A stretch of DNA of 64,000 nt from Novosphingobium terrae. Its GTDB lineage: Bacteria; Pseudomonadota; Alphaproteobacteria; Sphingomonadales; Sphingomonadaceae. Below, in pieces: positions 34,392 through 44,546 of this stretch. The stretch lies in the NCBI RefSeq assembly GCF_017163935.1, contig NZ_JABVZR010000001.1, positions 248,001-312,000 on the forward strand, read 5' to 3'. Positions within the stretch are counted from its first letter, which is position 1, and the number at the start of each line of letters is the position of its first letter. The position numbers and the translations under genes are program-made. Below the pieces are notes generated by a model. The model did no database searches. It saw only the letters and a list, made by a program, of their open reading frames with translations, and was not told the origin of the DNA.

Positions 34392-36995
34392 ATGACCGAC
34401 GCACCCACTCCCATGATGGCCCAATATCTCACCTTGAAGGCACAGGCGGGCGATTCCCTGCTCTTTTACCGGATGGGCGATTTTTTCGAGCTGTTCTTCG
34501 ACGATGCCAAACTGGCATCGCAGATTCTCGACATCGCGCTGACCACGCGCGGCGCGCATGAGGGGGCGCCGATCCCGATGTGCGGCGTGCCGGTGCATGC
34601 GGCAGAGGGCTATCTGGCCCGCCTGATCAAGGGCGGTTGCCGCGTCGCCATCGCCGAGCAGGTGGAAACACCCGAACAGGCCAAGAAGCGCGGCGGATCG
34701 AAGGCGCTGGTGATGCGCGATATCGTGCGCTTCGTGACGGCGGGCACGCTGACCGAGGAAGCCCTGCTGGAGCCGCGCCGCGCCAATGTGCTGGCCGCTG
34801 TCTGCGAGGTGCGGGGCGCGATCGGCATCGCCGCCTGCGATATTTCCACCGGCCGCATGGAGCTGGAGGAATGCACCCCCGAGCGCATGGGCGCAGCTTT
34901 GGCCCGGCTTGGTGCCAGCGAGCTGGTGGCGCCCTCCGGCTGGGAACTGGCGCCGTTTGAAACCATCCTGCGCGAACCGCATGAGTTCTCCAGCGATGGC
35001 GGCGAGCAGCGCCTGTGCGGCGTGCATGGCGTGGCGACTCTGGACGGCTTCGGCCAGTTTTCCCGCGCGATGCTGTCAGCGGCCTGTGGGCTGATCGCCT
35101 ATCTCGACCATGTCGGGCGCGGCAAGCTGCCGCTGCTGCTGCCTCCGGTGGCCCGTGTGGGCGAGGCGCATCTGGCGATGGATGAGGCGACGCGCGCCAG
35201 TCTGGAAATTCTCTCTTCCGCGCAGGGTGGCCGCAAGGGCAGTCTGGTTGAGGCGGTGGACCGCTGCGTGACGGGGGCAGGCGCTCGCTTGCTGGCCGAG
35301 GATCTGTCGGCGCCCCTGACCGAGGCGGGCGAGATCGAGGCCCGCCTCGATCTGGTCGGCTGGCTGGTGGAGGATGCGCTGCTGCGCGAGGATCTGCGCC
35401 GCATCCTGCGCGCCCTGCCCGACGTGGGCCGAGCGCTGGGCCGCGTGGTGGCCGGGCGCGGCTCCCCGCGCGATCTGGGGCAGTTGCGCGATGGCCTCTC
35501 CGGTGCGGCGCAACTGGCCGAGCATCTGGGCGGTCAGACCTTCCGGCCCATGTTGGCCGATGCGCTGTTGCCGCAGCTGGTGGGCCATGGCGCGCTGGTC
35601 GATCTGCTCGCCCGCGCGCTGATCGCCACCCCGCCCACCGAGCGCGGGCAGGGCGGCTATATCGCGCAGGGCTATGACGCCGATCTCGACCAGCTGCGCA
35701 GCATCTCGCGCGATGGCCGCGCCGCTATCGCAGCGCTGGAGGCCAAATATCGCGACGAAACCGGCATCGCCGCGCTGAAGATCAAGCACAATGGCGTGCT
35801 GGGCTATTTCATCGAAGTCCCCGCCGGTCGCGCCGATGCGCTGATGGGCCCGGATTCGCCCTTCACCCATCGCCAGACCATGGCTGGCGCGATGCGCTTC
35901 AACGCGCTGGCCCTGCATGAAGAAGCCAGCCGCATCGCCGAAGCAGGCGGCCATGCCCTGGTGGCCGAAGAAGCCCATTTCGAGGAGCTGATCGCCGCCG
36001 CCGTCGCCGCGCGCAATGCCATCGCCAACACCGCCATGGCGTTGGCCCGTCTGGACGTCGCTGGCTCTCAAGCCACCCGCGCCGCCGAGGACGGCTGGTG
36101 CCGCCCCACCATCACCAGCGACACCATGCTGGAGATCGAGGGCGGTCGCCACCCGGTGGTGGAAGCCGCGCTGAAGACCAAGGGCGAACGCTTCGTTGCC
36201 AACGACTGCGCGCTCTCCCCCCGCGACCGGCTCTGGCTGGTTGGTGGCCCGAACATGGGCGGTAAATCGACCTTCCTGCGCCAGAACGCGCTGATCGTGC
36301 TGCTGGCGCAATCGGGCGGCTATGTGCCCGCCCAACGCGCGCGCATCGGTCTGGTCGACCGCTTGTTTAGCCGCGTCGGCGCTTCGGACAATCTGGCGCG
36401 CGGGCGCTCGACCTTCATGGTGGAAATGGTCGAAACCGCCGCCATCCTGCAACAGGCCACCCCCGCCAGCTTCGTCATTCTGGACGAGGTTGGCCGCGGC
36501 ACCTCCACCTATGACGGCCTTGCGCTGGCATGGGCCGTGGCCGAAGCCGTGCATGGCGCCAACCGCTGCCGCTGCCTCTTCGCCACCCATTATCACGAGC
36601 TGGCCCGTCTCGCCGAAAGCTGCGAGGCCCTGACCCTCCACCACGTCCGCGCGCGGGAGTGGAAGGGCGATCTGGTGTTGCTGCATGAAGTGACCGGCGG
36701 CCCGGCGGAAAGCTCCTACGGTCTGGCCGTGGCGCGTCTGGCCGGTGTGCCCGCGCCGGTGGTCTCGCGCGCCAAGGCGGTGCTGGCAAAGCTGGAAAAG
36801 GCTCGCCAGCAGACGGGCGGGATTGCGGCAGGGTTGGGCGATCTGCCCCTGTTCGCCATGGCCGCCGAGCCTGAGCCGGAAGAGGTGGATGTGTTGCGCG
36901 ACAGGCTGGATGGGCTGGATGTCGATGCCCTGTCACCTCGGGAGGCGCTGGATATTTTGTATGAGTTGAAGAGGTTGGGGAAAGAAGAAAAGTAA
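34392..36995 (+). CDS. mutS: DNA mismatch repair protein MutS
   Basis: About 867 residues. The mismatch-reading motif [15 protein letters not shown] is at the N-terminus, the Walker [18 protein letters not shown] and the [12 protein letters not shown]alker B are in the C-terminal ATPase, and [12 protein letters not shown] follows. ATG 34392 is used; an in-frame GTG at 34341 behind AGGGG would add 17 residues. It is followed two bases after the stop by a MITE-like repeat. Confidence 0.96.
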   Translation: MTDAPTPMMAQYLTLKAQAGDSLLFYRMGDFFELFFDDAKLASQILDIALTTRGAHEGAPIPMCGVPVHAAEGYLARLIKGGCRVAIAEQVETPEQAKKRGGSKALVMRDIVRFVTAGTLTEEALLEPRRANVLAAVCEVRGAIGIAACDISTGRMELEECTPERMGAALARLGASELVAPSGWELAPFETILREPHEFSSDGGEQRLCGVHGVATLDGFGQFSRAMLSAACGLIAYLDHVGRGKLPLLLPPVARVGEAHLAMDEATRASLEILSSAQGGRKGSLVEAVDRCVTGAGARLLAEDLSAPLTEAGEIEARLDLVGWLVEDALLREDLRRILRALPDVGRALGRVVAGRGSPRDLGQLRDGLSGAAQLAEHLGGQTFRPMLADALLPQLVGHGALVDLLARALIATPPTERGQGGYIAQGYDADLDQLRSISRDGRAAIAALEAKYRDETGIAALKIKHNGVLGYFIEVPAGRADALMGPDSPFTHRQTMAGAMRFNALALHEEASRIAEAGGHALVAEEAHFEELIAAAVAARNAIANTAMALARLDVAGSQATRAAEDGWCRPTITSDTMLEIEGGRHPVVEAALKTKGERFVANDCALSPRDRLWLVGGPNMGGKSTFLRQNALIVLLAQSGGYVPAQRARIGLVDRLFSRVGASDNLARGRSTFMVEMVETAAILQQATPASFVILDEVGRGTSTYDGLALAWAVAEAVHGANRCRCLFATHYHELARLAESCEALTLHHVRAREWKGDLVLLHEVTGGPAESSYGLAVARLAGVPAPVVSRAKAVLAKLEKARQQTGGIAAGLGDLPLFAMAAEPEPEEVDVLRDRLDGLDVDALSPREALDILYELKRLGKEEK

Positions 36996-36997
36996 GA

Positions 36998-37227
36998 TGC
37001 GAGGGGATTATCCCCTCGCGCTCCCATGACTTGTCGGCCTTGGCGCCATGGGTTCAGTCACAGAGCAACGTCGCTGCGCCGCAGGCAGGAAGCAATGGGG
37101 TAGCGCTGCAGGTTTTTTGCCTGCGGCGCTTTAGCTTGTGCAGGTGGAGAGTTGGGGCGCTCGGCTTCGGAACCGCTGCCATGTCGTCGGGAGACGTAAC
37201 GGGGTGCAGGGGTGTAACACCCCTGCT
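36998..37227. repeat. MITE-like folded element, copy A
   Basis: About 230 bp starting two bases after the mutS stop. It opens with a hairpin of GCGAGGGG pairing with CCCCTCGC, then CTCCCATGAC. An inner perfect 12-bp inverted repeat (37076-37087 with 37118-37129) makes the whole unit fold back. The right end is a diverged hairpin of GCAGGGGTGT pairing with ACACCCCTGC. Shares CAGAGCAACGTCG and a CGCAGGCA/TGCCTGCGGCG core with copy B at 40881-41117. No coding region inside. Confidence 0.8.
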
Positions 37228-37267
37228 GTTCCTTTTCTTAATCCTTCCCGCCTAAACGACGAAACCG

Positions 37268-37513
37268 ATGTTCATCCCCGGCCCCAAACTGACCAAAGTC
37301 TTCGCCAGCCGCTGGAAGGCGCTGCTCTGGGCAGCGAGCATTCTGGCCACGGCCTATTTCTTCATCCCTAAGCAGGGCGAGAACAACGCTCAGCAGGATG
37401 ATCAGGCCGCCTCCATCGCGCGGCAGGTCCTGCATCAGGATGCGCCGGAAGCCGCCAGCACGCAGGTCTCGCCATGGGCGCTGCCGGACAGTGCCAGCAG
37501 CGCCGGGCACTAA
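37268..37513 (+). CDS. Small single-helix membrane protein
   Basis: An 81-residue frame with a basic start, one membrane helix (ALLWAASILATAYFFIP) and a polar tail. Function unknown. It converges with the dehydrogenase gene, leaving five bases, with no terminator. The ribosome site is weak; still, the hydrophobic helix and codon use look real. Confidence 0.55.
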   Translation: MFIPGPKLTKVFASRWKALLWAASILATAYFFIPKQGENNAQQDDQAASIARQVLHQDAPEAASTQVSPWALPDSASSAGH

Positions 37514-37518
37514 GCCTT

Positions 37519-38388
37519 TCAGCGCGTGGGCACGGGCGTTTCGCCGCTGTAATCGTAGAAGCCGCGACCGGTCTTGCGGCCCAGCCAGCCGGCCTCGACA
37601 TATTTCACCAGCAGGGGGGCAGGGCGGTATTTGGTGTCGCCGGTGCCTTTGAGGAACACGTCCATGATCGCCAGCACGGTGTCGAGGCCGATGAAATCCG
37701 CCAGTTCCAGCGGGCCCATCGGGTGGTTGGCGCCCAGCTTCAGGCCCTTGTCGATGTCGGGGATGCTGGCGGTTCCGGCGCCGAGCAGGAAGATCGCCTC
37801 ATTCAGCATCGGTACCAGAATGCGGTTCACCACAAAGCCGGGCTCATCCTGAGAGAGGACGACCTGCTTGCCCATCGCCTCGCCAAGGGCCTTGGCGCGG
37901 GCGGTGGTTTCGGGGCTGGTGGCCAGGCCCGGGATCACCTCGACCAGCTGCATCACCGGCACGGGGTTGAAGAAATGCAGCCCGATAAAGTGCGCCGCAT
38001 CGGGCGAGGCCTTGGCCATGCGCGTGATCGAAATAGACGAGGTGTTGGTGGCGAGAATGGCGTCAGGCGCCAGATGCTGCCCGGCATTCTCGAAGATTTT
38101 CAGCTTGATCTCTTCACGCTCGGTGGCGGCTTCGATCACGAAAGAGGCTTCGGAAAGGCGCGCCAGATCGCCGATGGGGATGATGCGGTCCACGATGGCG
38201 GCGGCATCGCCAACGCTGATTTTCTCTTTCGCCACCAGCCGGTCCAGCGATTTGGCGACGGTGCCCTTGCCCTTTTCCGCCAGATCCAGCGCGGTGTCTG
38301 ACAGCAGCACCTGATACCCCGCCTGCGCCGCACTTTGCGCGATGCCGCGCCCCATTTGCCCGGCACCGATCACTGCTATGGTCTGCAT
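37519..38388 (-). CDS. 3-hydroxybutyryl-CoA dehydrogenase
   Basis: A 289-residue enzyme interconverting acetoacetyl-CoA and 3-hydroxybutyryl-CoA. The NAD fold [18 protein letters not shown], the catalytic histidine region [17 protein letters not shown] (piece), and the C-terminal dimer domain [16 protein letters not shown] and [18 protein letters not shown] are intact. NAD or NADP preference is not settled by the sequence alone. It follows the adenosyltransferase gene by three bases. Confidence 0.92.
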   Translation of the reverse strand: MQTIAVIGAGQMGRGIAQSAAQAGYQVLLSDTALDLAEKGKGTVAKSLDRLVAKEKISVGDAAAIVDRIIPIGDLARLSEASFVIEAATEREEIKLKIFENAGQHLAPDAILATNTSSISITRMAKASPDAAHFIGLHFFNPVPVMQLVEVIPGLATSPETTARAKALGEAMGKQVVLSQDEPGFVVNRILVPMLNEAIFLLGAGTASIPDIDKGLKLGANHPMGPLELADFIGLDTVLAIMDVFLKGTGDTKYRPAPLLVKYVEAGWLGRKTGRGFYDYSGETPVPTR

Positions 38389-38391
38389 CGC

Positions 38392-38982
38392 TCAATCCTG
38401 ACTGACGCCGGCATCGCCCCGGCTGGCACCGGGCACCCATAGCACATCGCCTTCGCCATGCGCATTGATCGCGCGCGCCAGAACGAAGAGAAAATCGGAC
38501 AAACGATTGATATAGGCCAGAGCTTGCGGATTGATCGGCGTTTCCGCGCTCAGCGCCACCATCGCCCTTTCGGCGCGGCGGGCGGCGGCGCGGGCGACAT
38601 GAACCCTTGCGGCACCTTCATCCCCGCCGGGCAGGATAAAGCTGGTGAGGGGGGGCAGCTTCTCGTTCAACCCATCCATGGCGCGTTCCAGCCAGTCTGT
38701 CTGGGCGGCCACCATGCGCAGCACCATGGGGGAGGGGGTGAAATCCTCGCCGGGCGTGGCCAGATCGGCGCCCAGATCGAAGAGGTCGTTCTGGATGCGG
38801 TGCAGGGCGGCGTGATGATCCATCACCACCGCGCAGACGGCCAGACCGAGGGCGCTGTTGGCCTCATCCACCGCGCCGATGGCCTCCATGCGGGCGTCAT
38901 GCTTGGCCACGCGTGAGCCGTCGACCAGCCCGGTGGTGCCATCATCCCCGGTGCGGGTGTAGATCTTGTTCAGCTTGACCAA
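38392..38982 (-). CDS. Cob(I)alamin adenosyltransferase, PduO type
   Basis: A 196-residue ATP:cobalamin adenosyltransferase. Motifs: YTRTGDDGTTGLVDG (ATP loop), DEANSALGLA, FILPGGDEGAARVHVARAAARRAERAM (pieces) and NRLSDFLFVLARAIN. It makes the adenosylcobalamin cofactor. Eleven bases separate it from the HIG1 gene, and it is probably co-transcribed with the downstream dehydrogenase. Confidence 0.92.
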   Translation of the reverse strand: MVKLNKIYTRTGDDGTTGLVDGSRVAKHDARMEAIGAVDEANSALGLAVCAVVMDHHAALHRIQNDLFDLGADLATPGEDFTPSPMVLRMVAAQTDWLERAMDGLNEKLPPLTSFILPGGDEGAARVHVARAAARRAERAMVALSAETPINPQALAYINRLSDFLFVLARAINAHGEGDVLWVPGASRGDAGVSQD

Positions 38983-38993
38983 AATGGGCTCCT

Positions 38994-39230
38994 TTAACGG
39001 CTGGCTGCGAGCAGGATCACCACCACCAGCACGGCCAGCCCCTGATACTTCACGCGGGCGAACATCATCTCATTCTGGCGCAGCTGGGACGGGGTCGGGC
39101 CCTCGCCAAAGTCCCCGCGATCCACAGAATCGCGCGAAGCCTGCAAAAAGGCCACCACGCCGCGCACCAGCGAAAACACGACATAGCCCATCAGCCCCAC
39201 GATGATCGGCACCAAGATCCATTTCGGCAT
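38994..39230 (-). CDS. HIG1 domain membrane protein
   Basis: A 78-residue protein with two membrane helices (ILVPIIVGLMGYVVFSLVRG; LAVLVVVILLAASR) flanking the HIG1 signature LRQNEMMFARVKYQGLAV. Bacterial HIG1 proteins are linked to respiratory complexes; the exact role here is not known. It heads a three-gene operon with the adenosyltransferase and dehydrogenase. Confidence 0.85.
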   Translation of the reverse strand: MPKWILVPIIVGLMGYVVFSLVRGVVAFLQASRDSVDRGDFGEGPTPSQLRQNEMMFARVKYQGLAVLVVVILLAASR

Positions 39231-39247
39231 GACCTTCTCCTCTCCCC

Positions 39248-40102
39248 TTATGGCCGGGGTTCATAGGATGCTACGCCGGCGGAGAGCGAAAGGCCAGCGG
39301 GCAGGCGGCCCTCGCGCAGGGCCTGGGCCAAGGCCGGACCATCCTCGCCCGCAAGGCGCCTGTCGGCCAGCGAGGGGGCATCGCGCCGCTTGGCCAGTTT
39401 GCGGCCATCGGGCTCGACCAGCAGGGCGTGGTGGTGCCAGCGTGGCACGGGCAAATCCAGCAGGGCCTGCAGCAACCGATGCACATGGCTGGCCATAAAG
39501 AGGTCCGCCCCGCGCGTGACCAGCGTGATGCCATCCGCCGCATCATCCAGCGTGGCGGCGAGGTGATAGGAGGCCGGCGCCTCCTTGCGCAGCAGCACGA
39601 CATCACCGAACAGATCGGGGCGGGCCTGTTGCGGCCCGGCGATCTCATCCTCCCACACCAGCGGCCCGGCCAGAGCCACCGCCCGCGCCATATCCAGCCG
39701 CCATGCCGCGCCCTCGGGATCGACATCGTGGCCGCGGCAGGTGCCCGGATAGATCAGCCCATCGGGGCCTTGCTGCGTGGCCGCCGCCGCGATCTGCGCC
39801 CGCGTGCATTGGCAGGGGTAGAGCAGGCCCATCGCCTTCAGCCTTTCACCCGCCGCCTGATAGGTGGCGAGACGATCCGATTGGCTGACCACCGGCCCGT
39901 CCCATGTCAGCCCCAGCCAGCGCAGATCTTCTAACGCCTGATCGGCCAGATCGGCGCGGCTGCGGGTGCCGTCAATGTCCTCGATGCGCAGCAGGAACTG
40001 GCCGCCAGCGGCCCGCGCCAGATCATGCGCCACCACCGCCGCATAGGCATGGCCCAGATGCAGCGGGCCATTCGGGCTGGGAGCAAAGCGCGTGCGGATC
40101 AT
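39248..40102 (-). CDS. gluQ: Glutamyl-Q tRNA(Asp) synthetase
   Basis: A 284-residue class I synthetase fragment that glutamylates queuosine in tRNA-Asp. It has FAPSPNGPLHLGHAYAA (HIGH-like), the zinc motif YPCQCTR plus YPGTCRGH, and KLAKRRDAPSL in place of KMSKS, but no anticodon-binding domain. Its modification uses the product of the pathway containing queC. Confidence 0.93.
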   Translation of the reverse strand: MIRTRFAPSPNGPLHLGHAYAAVVAHDLARAAGGQFLLRIEDIDGTRSRADLADQALEDLRWLGLTWDGPVVSQSDRLATYQAAGERLKAMGLLYPCQCTRAQIAAAATQQGPDGLIYPGTCRGHDVDPEGAAWRLDMARAVALAGPLVWEDEIAGPQQARPDLFGDVVLLRKEAPASYHLAATLDDAADGITLVTRGADLFMASHVHRLLQALLDLPVPRWHHHALLVEPDGRKLAKRRDAPSLADRRLAGEDGPALAQALREGRLPAGLSLSAGVASYEPRP

Positions 40103-40251
40103 CTCACCTCCTTCCTGTGGATTATGCCGCTTGGCAACCGCTGCCTGTCGATTGTCGGGCCCGGGAAGGGCTTGACCTGAGCGCTGCGGAGGTGTTCATT
40201 CCTCCTCATGACCTGTCGTCAAACCGTCACGACCAACTGTCACAAGAGGCC

Positions 40252-40860
40252 ATGCTCAAGGCGGAGCTGATAGAGCGCGCGGCCCGGTTCCGCAGCGCGG
40301 GGGATGATCCCTCCCGGCATTTGCACGATTGCCCTGCACTTGTCCTGAACGCTGATTTCACACCGCTTTCCTACTATCCTCTCAGTCTCTGGCCTTGGCA
40401 GACCGCGATAAAAGCGGTCTTTCTCGAAAGAGTGGACATCATCGCGCATTACCAGCGCGAAATTCACTCCCCCAGTTTCCAGATGCAGCTGCCCTCCGTC
40501 ATCGCGCTGCGGCAATATGTAAAACCCTCTGAATTTCCTGCCTTTACCCGGTTCAACGTCTTCCTTCGCGACCGGTTCTCCTGCCAATATTGCGGCAGCC
40601 CCAACAACCTCACCTTCGATCATGTGAACCCACGGCGCCTTGGCGGGCGGACCAGCTGGGAAAATATCGTGGCCGCCTGCTCGCCCTGCAATCTGCGCAA
40701 GGGCGGCAGGACGCCCAAGCAGGCGCATATGCCGCTGCTGGTCCCGCCGATCCGCCCCACAAGCTGGCAGTTGCAGGAGCGGGGGCGCGCCTTCCCGCCG
40801 AATTATCTGCATGAGACATGGCGGGACTGGCTCTATTGGGATGTCGAGCTGGAAGCTTGA
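40252..40860 (+). CDS. HNH endonuclease family protein
   Basis: About 202 residues. A conserved N-terminal ALVLNADFTPLSYYPLSLW motif is followed by the HNH core RFSCQYCGSPNNLTFDHVNP with two zinc CxxC pairs (CQYC and CSPC) and NIVAACSPCN. This family is widespread in Alphaproteobacteria and its role is unknown. ATG 40252 has AAGAGG just upstream. The longer upstream frame runs through the gluQ region and is rejected. A MITE-like element begins 20 bases after the stop. Confidence 0.85.
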   Translation: MLKAELIERAARFRSAGDDPSRHLHDCPALVLNADFTPLSYYPLSLWPWQTAIKAVFLERVDIIAHYQREIHSPSFQMQLPSVIALRQYVKPSEFPAFTRFNVFLRDRFSCQYCGSPNNLTFDHVNPRRLGGRTSWENIVAACSPCNLRKGGRTPKQAHMPLLVPPIRPTSWQLQERGRAFPPNYLHETWRDWLYWDVELEA

Positions 40861-40880
40861 GTTTTGGAAGAAAAAAAACA

Positions 40881-41117
40881 TGCGAGGGTGTTACACCCTC
40901 GCGCTCCCATGACTGTCTGCGTTGCGCATCGGGTTCGGCGACAGAGCAACGTCGCAGCGTCGCAGGCATTTATTCTGCAGCGTAGCCCATCATTCCAAAG
41001 ATAACCTGCCTGCGGCGCCCCGCCTTGCGCAGATGGAGAGGCAGGGCGTTACGATCGTGAACCACTGCCGCTTCGTCGGAAGACGTCATGGGAGCGCGAG
41101 GGGGTAACCCCCTCGCA
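40881..41117. repeat. MITE-like folded element, copy B
   Basis: 237 bp starting 20 bases after the HNH gene. The two ends are near-perfect inverted repeats: TGCGAGGGTGTTACACC(CTCGCGCTCCCATGAC) on the left and its complement on the right (33 bp, two or three differences). Each end is itself a hairpin of GAGGG pairing with CCCTC. The element folds inward through the CGTCGCAGGCA / TGCCTGCGGCG core shared with copy A. Confidence 0.85.
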
Positions 41118-41136
41118 CTGACCCTTCAAACCCCCT

Positions 41137-41814
41137 TTAACGCGGCATCACCCAACGCACCGCGCTGGCAAACCCGCCAGCGGTCGGCTTGCCGCTTTCA
41201 TCCAGCGCCGGGCTGAACTTCGCGCGGCGGGTGATGAGCTTGCAGGTGGCATTGTCCAGCCCCGGCCAGCCGCTGGAGCTGGTGACGGTGCAGCTGCTGA
41301 CGCGACCGTCCGCGCCGATGGTCAGGCTGAAGCGCGTGGTGCCCTCATGCCCGCTGTTGAGATCGAGCGAGGGGTAATCCTCCGGGCTGGCCCAGCTGCC
41401 CGGCTGGCCCAGCGGCCTGGCGGAGACCGGATCGAAGCGATGCACCGGCGGCGCGGGCGGCACGGGCACAAGGTGCGTGTCGCCGGTGCCATCGCCGATG
41501 GTGGTCGGCAAGGTGCTGGGCACGGGGATGGGCAGGGGATCGAAGGTGGGGCGAGGAATGGGGACGAGCGACATTTTCGTATCGGGCATTGTCAGCGGCG
41601 CTTCGGGCGCCGGTTTGGGGGTGGGTATGGTTTGGGGCAGCGGCATCTGCACCTCGATGTTGCGTGCCTGTGGATTGGCATGCGTGATCATGGTGACGAT
41701 GACCCCGCCCAATCCATTGACCAGCGCATAGATGCCGATCGCATGGATAAGCCCGACGCTGGCCAGAACGGCCATACGCTGGCGGGGGTTGGCGTGTGAC
41801 GACACATAAGTCAT
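41137..41814 (-). CDS. TonB-like energy transducer
   Basis: A 225-residue TonB-family protein: N-terminal membrane helix (MAVLASVGLIHAIGIYALVNGLG), a proline-rich spacer, and a C-terminal beta domain (RFSLTIGADGRVSSCTVTSSSGWPGLDNATCKLITRRAKFSPA, shown as pieces GRVSSCTVTSSSG, LDNATCKLI). It would power an outer-membrane receptor using the proton motive force, but no ExbB/ExbD genes are adjacent. Confidence 0.85.
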   Translation of the reverse strand: MTYVSSHANPRQRMAVLASVGLIHAIGIYALVNGLGGVIVTMITHANPQARNIEVQMPLPQTIPTPKPAPEAPLTMPDTKMSLVPIPRPTFDPLPIPVPSTLPTTIGDGTGDTHLVPVPPAPPVHRFDPVSARPLGQPGSWASPEDYPSLDLNSGHEGTTRFSLTIGADGRVSSCTVTSSSGWPGLDNATCKLITRRAKFSPALDESGKPTAGGFASAVRWVMPR

Positions 41815-41953
41815 TGCACCGCTCCTATCTGGCCCATCTGTCGGGGCCTTTATGATAAGTCATAACGTATCACGATTCGCGGCGCGTGAAAGTGAGTTTT
41901 TCATATAAACCGCCAGCCATTTCGGCTTAGGTACCTAACCGGATGGCAGGCGT

Positions 41954-43480
41954 TTAACGCTTTCCGGCCAAAGCCTTCTGCCTGCGCCGCTGCACGGAGG
42001 AGCCCAGCCCGATGGCCTCGCGATATTTGGCCACGGTGCGGCGGGCCAGATCGAAGCCGCGCTCTTTCAGCAGATCGACCAGCGTATCGTCGGAGAGAAT
42101 CTTCTTGGGGTCTTCCGCATCGATCAACTGCTTGATGGCGGCCTTCACCGCCTCTGCGGAGACCGCGCCCTCGCCATCCGACGACGCCACGCCCGAGGTG
42201 AAGAAATACTTCAGCTCAAACGTACCGCGCGCGAAGTTGAGATATTTGTTCGAGGTGACCCGGCTGACGGTCGATTCATGCAGCGAGACCGCCTCGGCCA
42301 CCGCCCGCAGGGTCAAGGGCTTCAGATGGCTGACGCCATGGCGGAAAAAGCCATCCTGCTGCTTCACGATCTCGCTGGCGACTTTCAGGATGGTCCTCTG
42401 CCGTTGGTCCAGCGCCTTGATCAGCCAGTTGGCATCGGCCAGCTTTTCGGAAAGCCAGCCCTTGCCCGCCTTGTCGTCGCAGCCGCGCCGCATCTCGACG
42501 TAATAGCTGCGGTTGACCATCAGCCGGGGCAGGGTGGCCTGATTGATCGCCACCATCCAGCCGCCATCGGTGCTTGGGGTGATCAGGATATCGGGCACCA
42601 CCGGCTCGCCGCCGGTGCTGCCATAGCGCAGGCCGGGCTTGGGATCGTAATCGCGCAACTCGCGCAGCATATCGGCGAGGTCTTCGTCATCGACGCCGCA
42701 CATGCGCTTCAGGCGCGGAAATTCGCCGCGCGCCACCATGTCCAGATTGTCGATCAGACGGGCCATGGCAGGATCATAGCGGTCGGCTTCGCGGGCCTGC
42801 AGGGCGATGCATTCCGAAAGGCTGCGGGCGCCTACACCGGTCGGCTCCAGCGCCTGCACCAAGGCCAGCGCCGCCTTCACCTCGGCCAGAGGGACGCGCA
42901 GATCCTCGGCCAGTTCGGGCAGGGAGATGGGCAGGTAACCGGCATCGTCCAGCTGGTCGATCAGGAAGCGGGCGATAAAGCCGATGCGCGTGGCTTCTTC
43001 GCCCGCCAGCGCCAGCTCCGCGCCGATCTGGGCGTGGAGGTGCTGGGCCAAACTTTCGCCACTGCCGCCGTGTTCCTCGATGGCCGGGCCTTCGCCGCCC
43101 GAGGCGATGATCGCCTCACCATCATAGGGGCCTTCGGCGGCCGGGGCTGGCGCCTCGAACGTGGCATCGCCGGTGTCGCGGTCCACATCCAGCGCGCCCG
43201 CGTCGATATCCAGTGGGCGATCCTCGCTGGCGCGGCCCTCACCGATCAGCTGATCGATGGGCGAGCTTTCCAGCGTGGTGCGGCGTTCCTCGGGCGCTTC
43301 GCCCGGCGTATCGGCAGCGGGCGCGCCGATTTCCAGCAGCGGATTGGCGTCCAGCGCGTCGCCGATAAAGGTCTCGATTTCCAGATTGGAGAGCGCCAGC
43401 AGCTTGATCGCCTGCTGCAGCTGCGGCGTCATCACCAGCGACTGGGATTGCCGCAGATCCAGCCGCGGCCCCATCGCCAT
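41954..43480 (-). CDS. rpoN: RNA polymerase sigma-54 factor
   Basis: A 508-residue sigma-54 factor. The glutamine-rich region I (LRQSQSLVMTPQLQQAIKLL) is at the N-terminus, an acidic linker follows, and the C-terminal RpoN box (ARRTVAKYREAIGLGSSVQRRRQ) is intact. It directs transcription at -24/-12 promoters with bacterial enhancer-binding proteins. Located just downstream of lptB, a common alphaproteobacterial arrangement. Confidence 0.95.
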   Translation of the reverse strand: MAMGPRLDLRQSQSLVMTPQLQQAIKLLALSNLEIETFIGDALDANPLLEIGAPAADTPGEAPEERRTTLESSPIDQLIGEGRASEDRPLDIDAGALDVDRDTGDATFEAPAPAAEGPYDGEAIIASGGEGPAIEEHGGSGESLAQHLHAQIGAELALAGEEATRIGFIARFLIDQLDDAGYLPISLPELAEDLRVPLAEVKAALALVQALEPTGVGARSLSECIALQAREADRYDPAMARLIDNLDMVARGEFPRLKRMCGVDDEDLADMLRELRDYDPKPGLRYGSTGGEPVVPDILITPSTDGGWMVAINQATLPRLMVNRSYYVEMRRGCDDKAGKGWLSEKLADANWLIKALDQRQRTILKVASEIVKQQDGFFRHGVSHLKPLTLRAVAEAVSLHESTVSRVTSNKYLNFARGTFELKYFFTSGVASSDGEGAVSAEAVKAAIKQLIDAEDPKKILSDDTLVDLLKERGFDLARRTVAKYREAIGLGSSVQRRRQKALAGKR

Positions 43481-43550
43481 GCCCTAGCCCCCCCGAGCCG
43501 ACATCAGAGAACGGCCCCCGCTGCCATCACAGGAATGCCCCCGGCAGGGA

Positions 43551-44339
43551 TCATAGTGAAAAGTTCTCGCCCAGATACAGGCGGCGCACGTTTTCATCGG
43601 CCACCAGCGCCTCGGGGCTGCCCGCGAACAGCACCTGACCGCCATAGATGATGGTGGCGCGGTCGCAGATATCCAGCGTTTCGCGCACATTGTGGTCGGT
43701 GATCAGCACGCCGATGCCGCGACCTTTGAGATCCTTCACCAGATGGCGGATGTCGCCGATCGAGAGCGGATCGATGCCTGCGAAAGGCTCGTCCAGCAGC
43801 ATGATCGAGGGGCTGGCGGCCAGCGCGCGGGCAATCTCGCAGCGGCGGCGCTCACCGCCAGACAGGGCCATGGCCGGGCTGGCGCGCAGGCGGGTCAGGC
43901 CGAATTCGTCGAGCAGGCGCTCCAGCTCGCGGGCGCGGATTTCGGGATCGGGCTCGACCAGTTCGAGGACCGAGCCGATGTTCTGCTCCACCGTCAGGCC
44001 GCGGAAGATCGAGGTTTCCTGAGGCAGATAGCCCAGCCCCAGCACCGCGCGGCGGTACATCGGCAGCTTGGTGATATCCACGCCATCGAGCAGGATGCGC
44101 CCCGAATCCGGCTTCACCAGACCCATGATCGAATAGAAGCAGGTGGTCTTGCCCGCGCCGTTGGGGCCCAGCAGGCCCAGCACTTCGCCTTTCGCCACGG
44201 AGAGCGAAATGTCGGTCAGCACCGCGCGCTTGTCATAGCTTTTGGCGATGGAGACGACCTCAAGCCCGCTGAAGCTGGGGTTGAGGGAGCCGGCATTGGC
44301 CGAGGGGGCGGGGGCCGAAGGGGCGATGGTTTCAGTCAT
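43551..44339 (-). CDS. lptB: LPS export ABC transporter ATPase LptB
   Basis: A 262-residue ABC ATPase. Walker A LLGPNGAGKTTCFYSI, signature ALSGGERRRCEIARAL, Walker B IMLLDEPFAGIDPLS and the switch histidine in VLITDHNVRETL are all present. It energises lipopolysaccharide (or glycolipid) export by LptFGC. The N-terminal 22-residue alanine/proline-rich extension is unusual. Upstream of rpoN. Confidence 0.93.
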   Translation of the reverse strand: MTETIAPSAPAPSANAGSLNPSFSGLEVVSIAKSYDKRAVLTDISLSVAKGEVLGLLGPNGAGKTTCFYSIMGLVKPDSGRILLDGVDITKLPMYRRAVLGLGYLPQETSIFRGLTVEQNIGSVLELVEPDPEIRARELERLLDEFGLTRLRASPAMALSGGERRRCEIARALAASPSIMLLDEPFAGIDPLSIGDIRHLVKDLKGRGIGVLITDHNVRETLDICDRATIIYGGQVLFAGSPEALVADENVRRLYLGENFSL

Positions 44340-44546
44340 CAGAACGGTGATTTAGGCGCGGGATACGCTCGGGGCAAGGTGGTGAATGCATTCTGGCAGG
44401 TTTCGTGCATGGATCGCCGCATGAGTGATGCCTTTCCGACACCCGGGGTGGAGATTGCCCCGCGCCCTGTCGACCGCTAGAGGCTGGGCAATAGGCCGGA
44501 TACTTTGACGGCTCTTTCCCGCCCGATCCTTGAGGACATCACCATC

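Noticed and set aside
37031..37255. Small open frame within the MITE-like element A
   Set aside because: Not kept in copy B; lies across hairpins.
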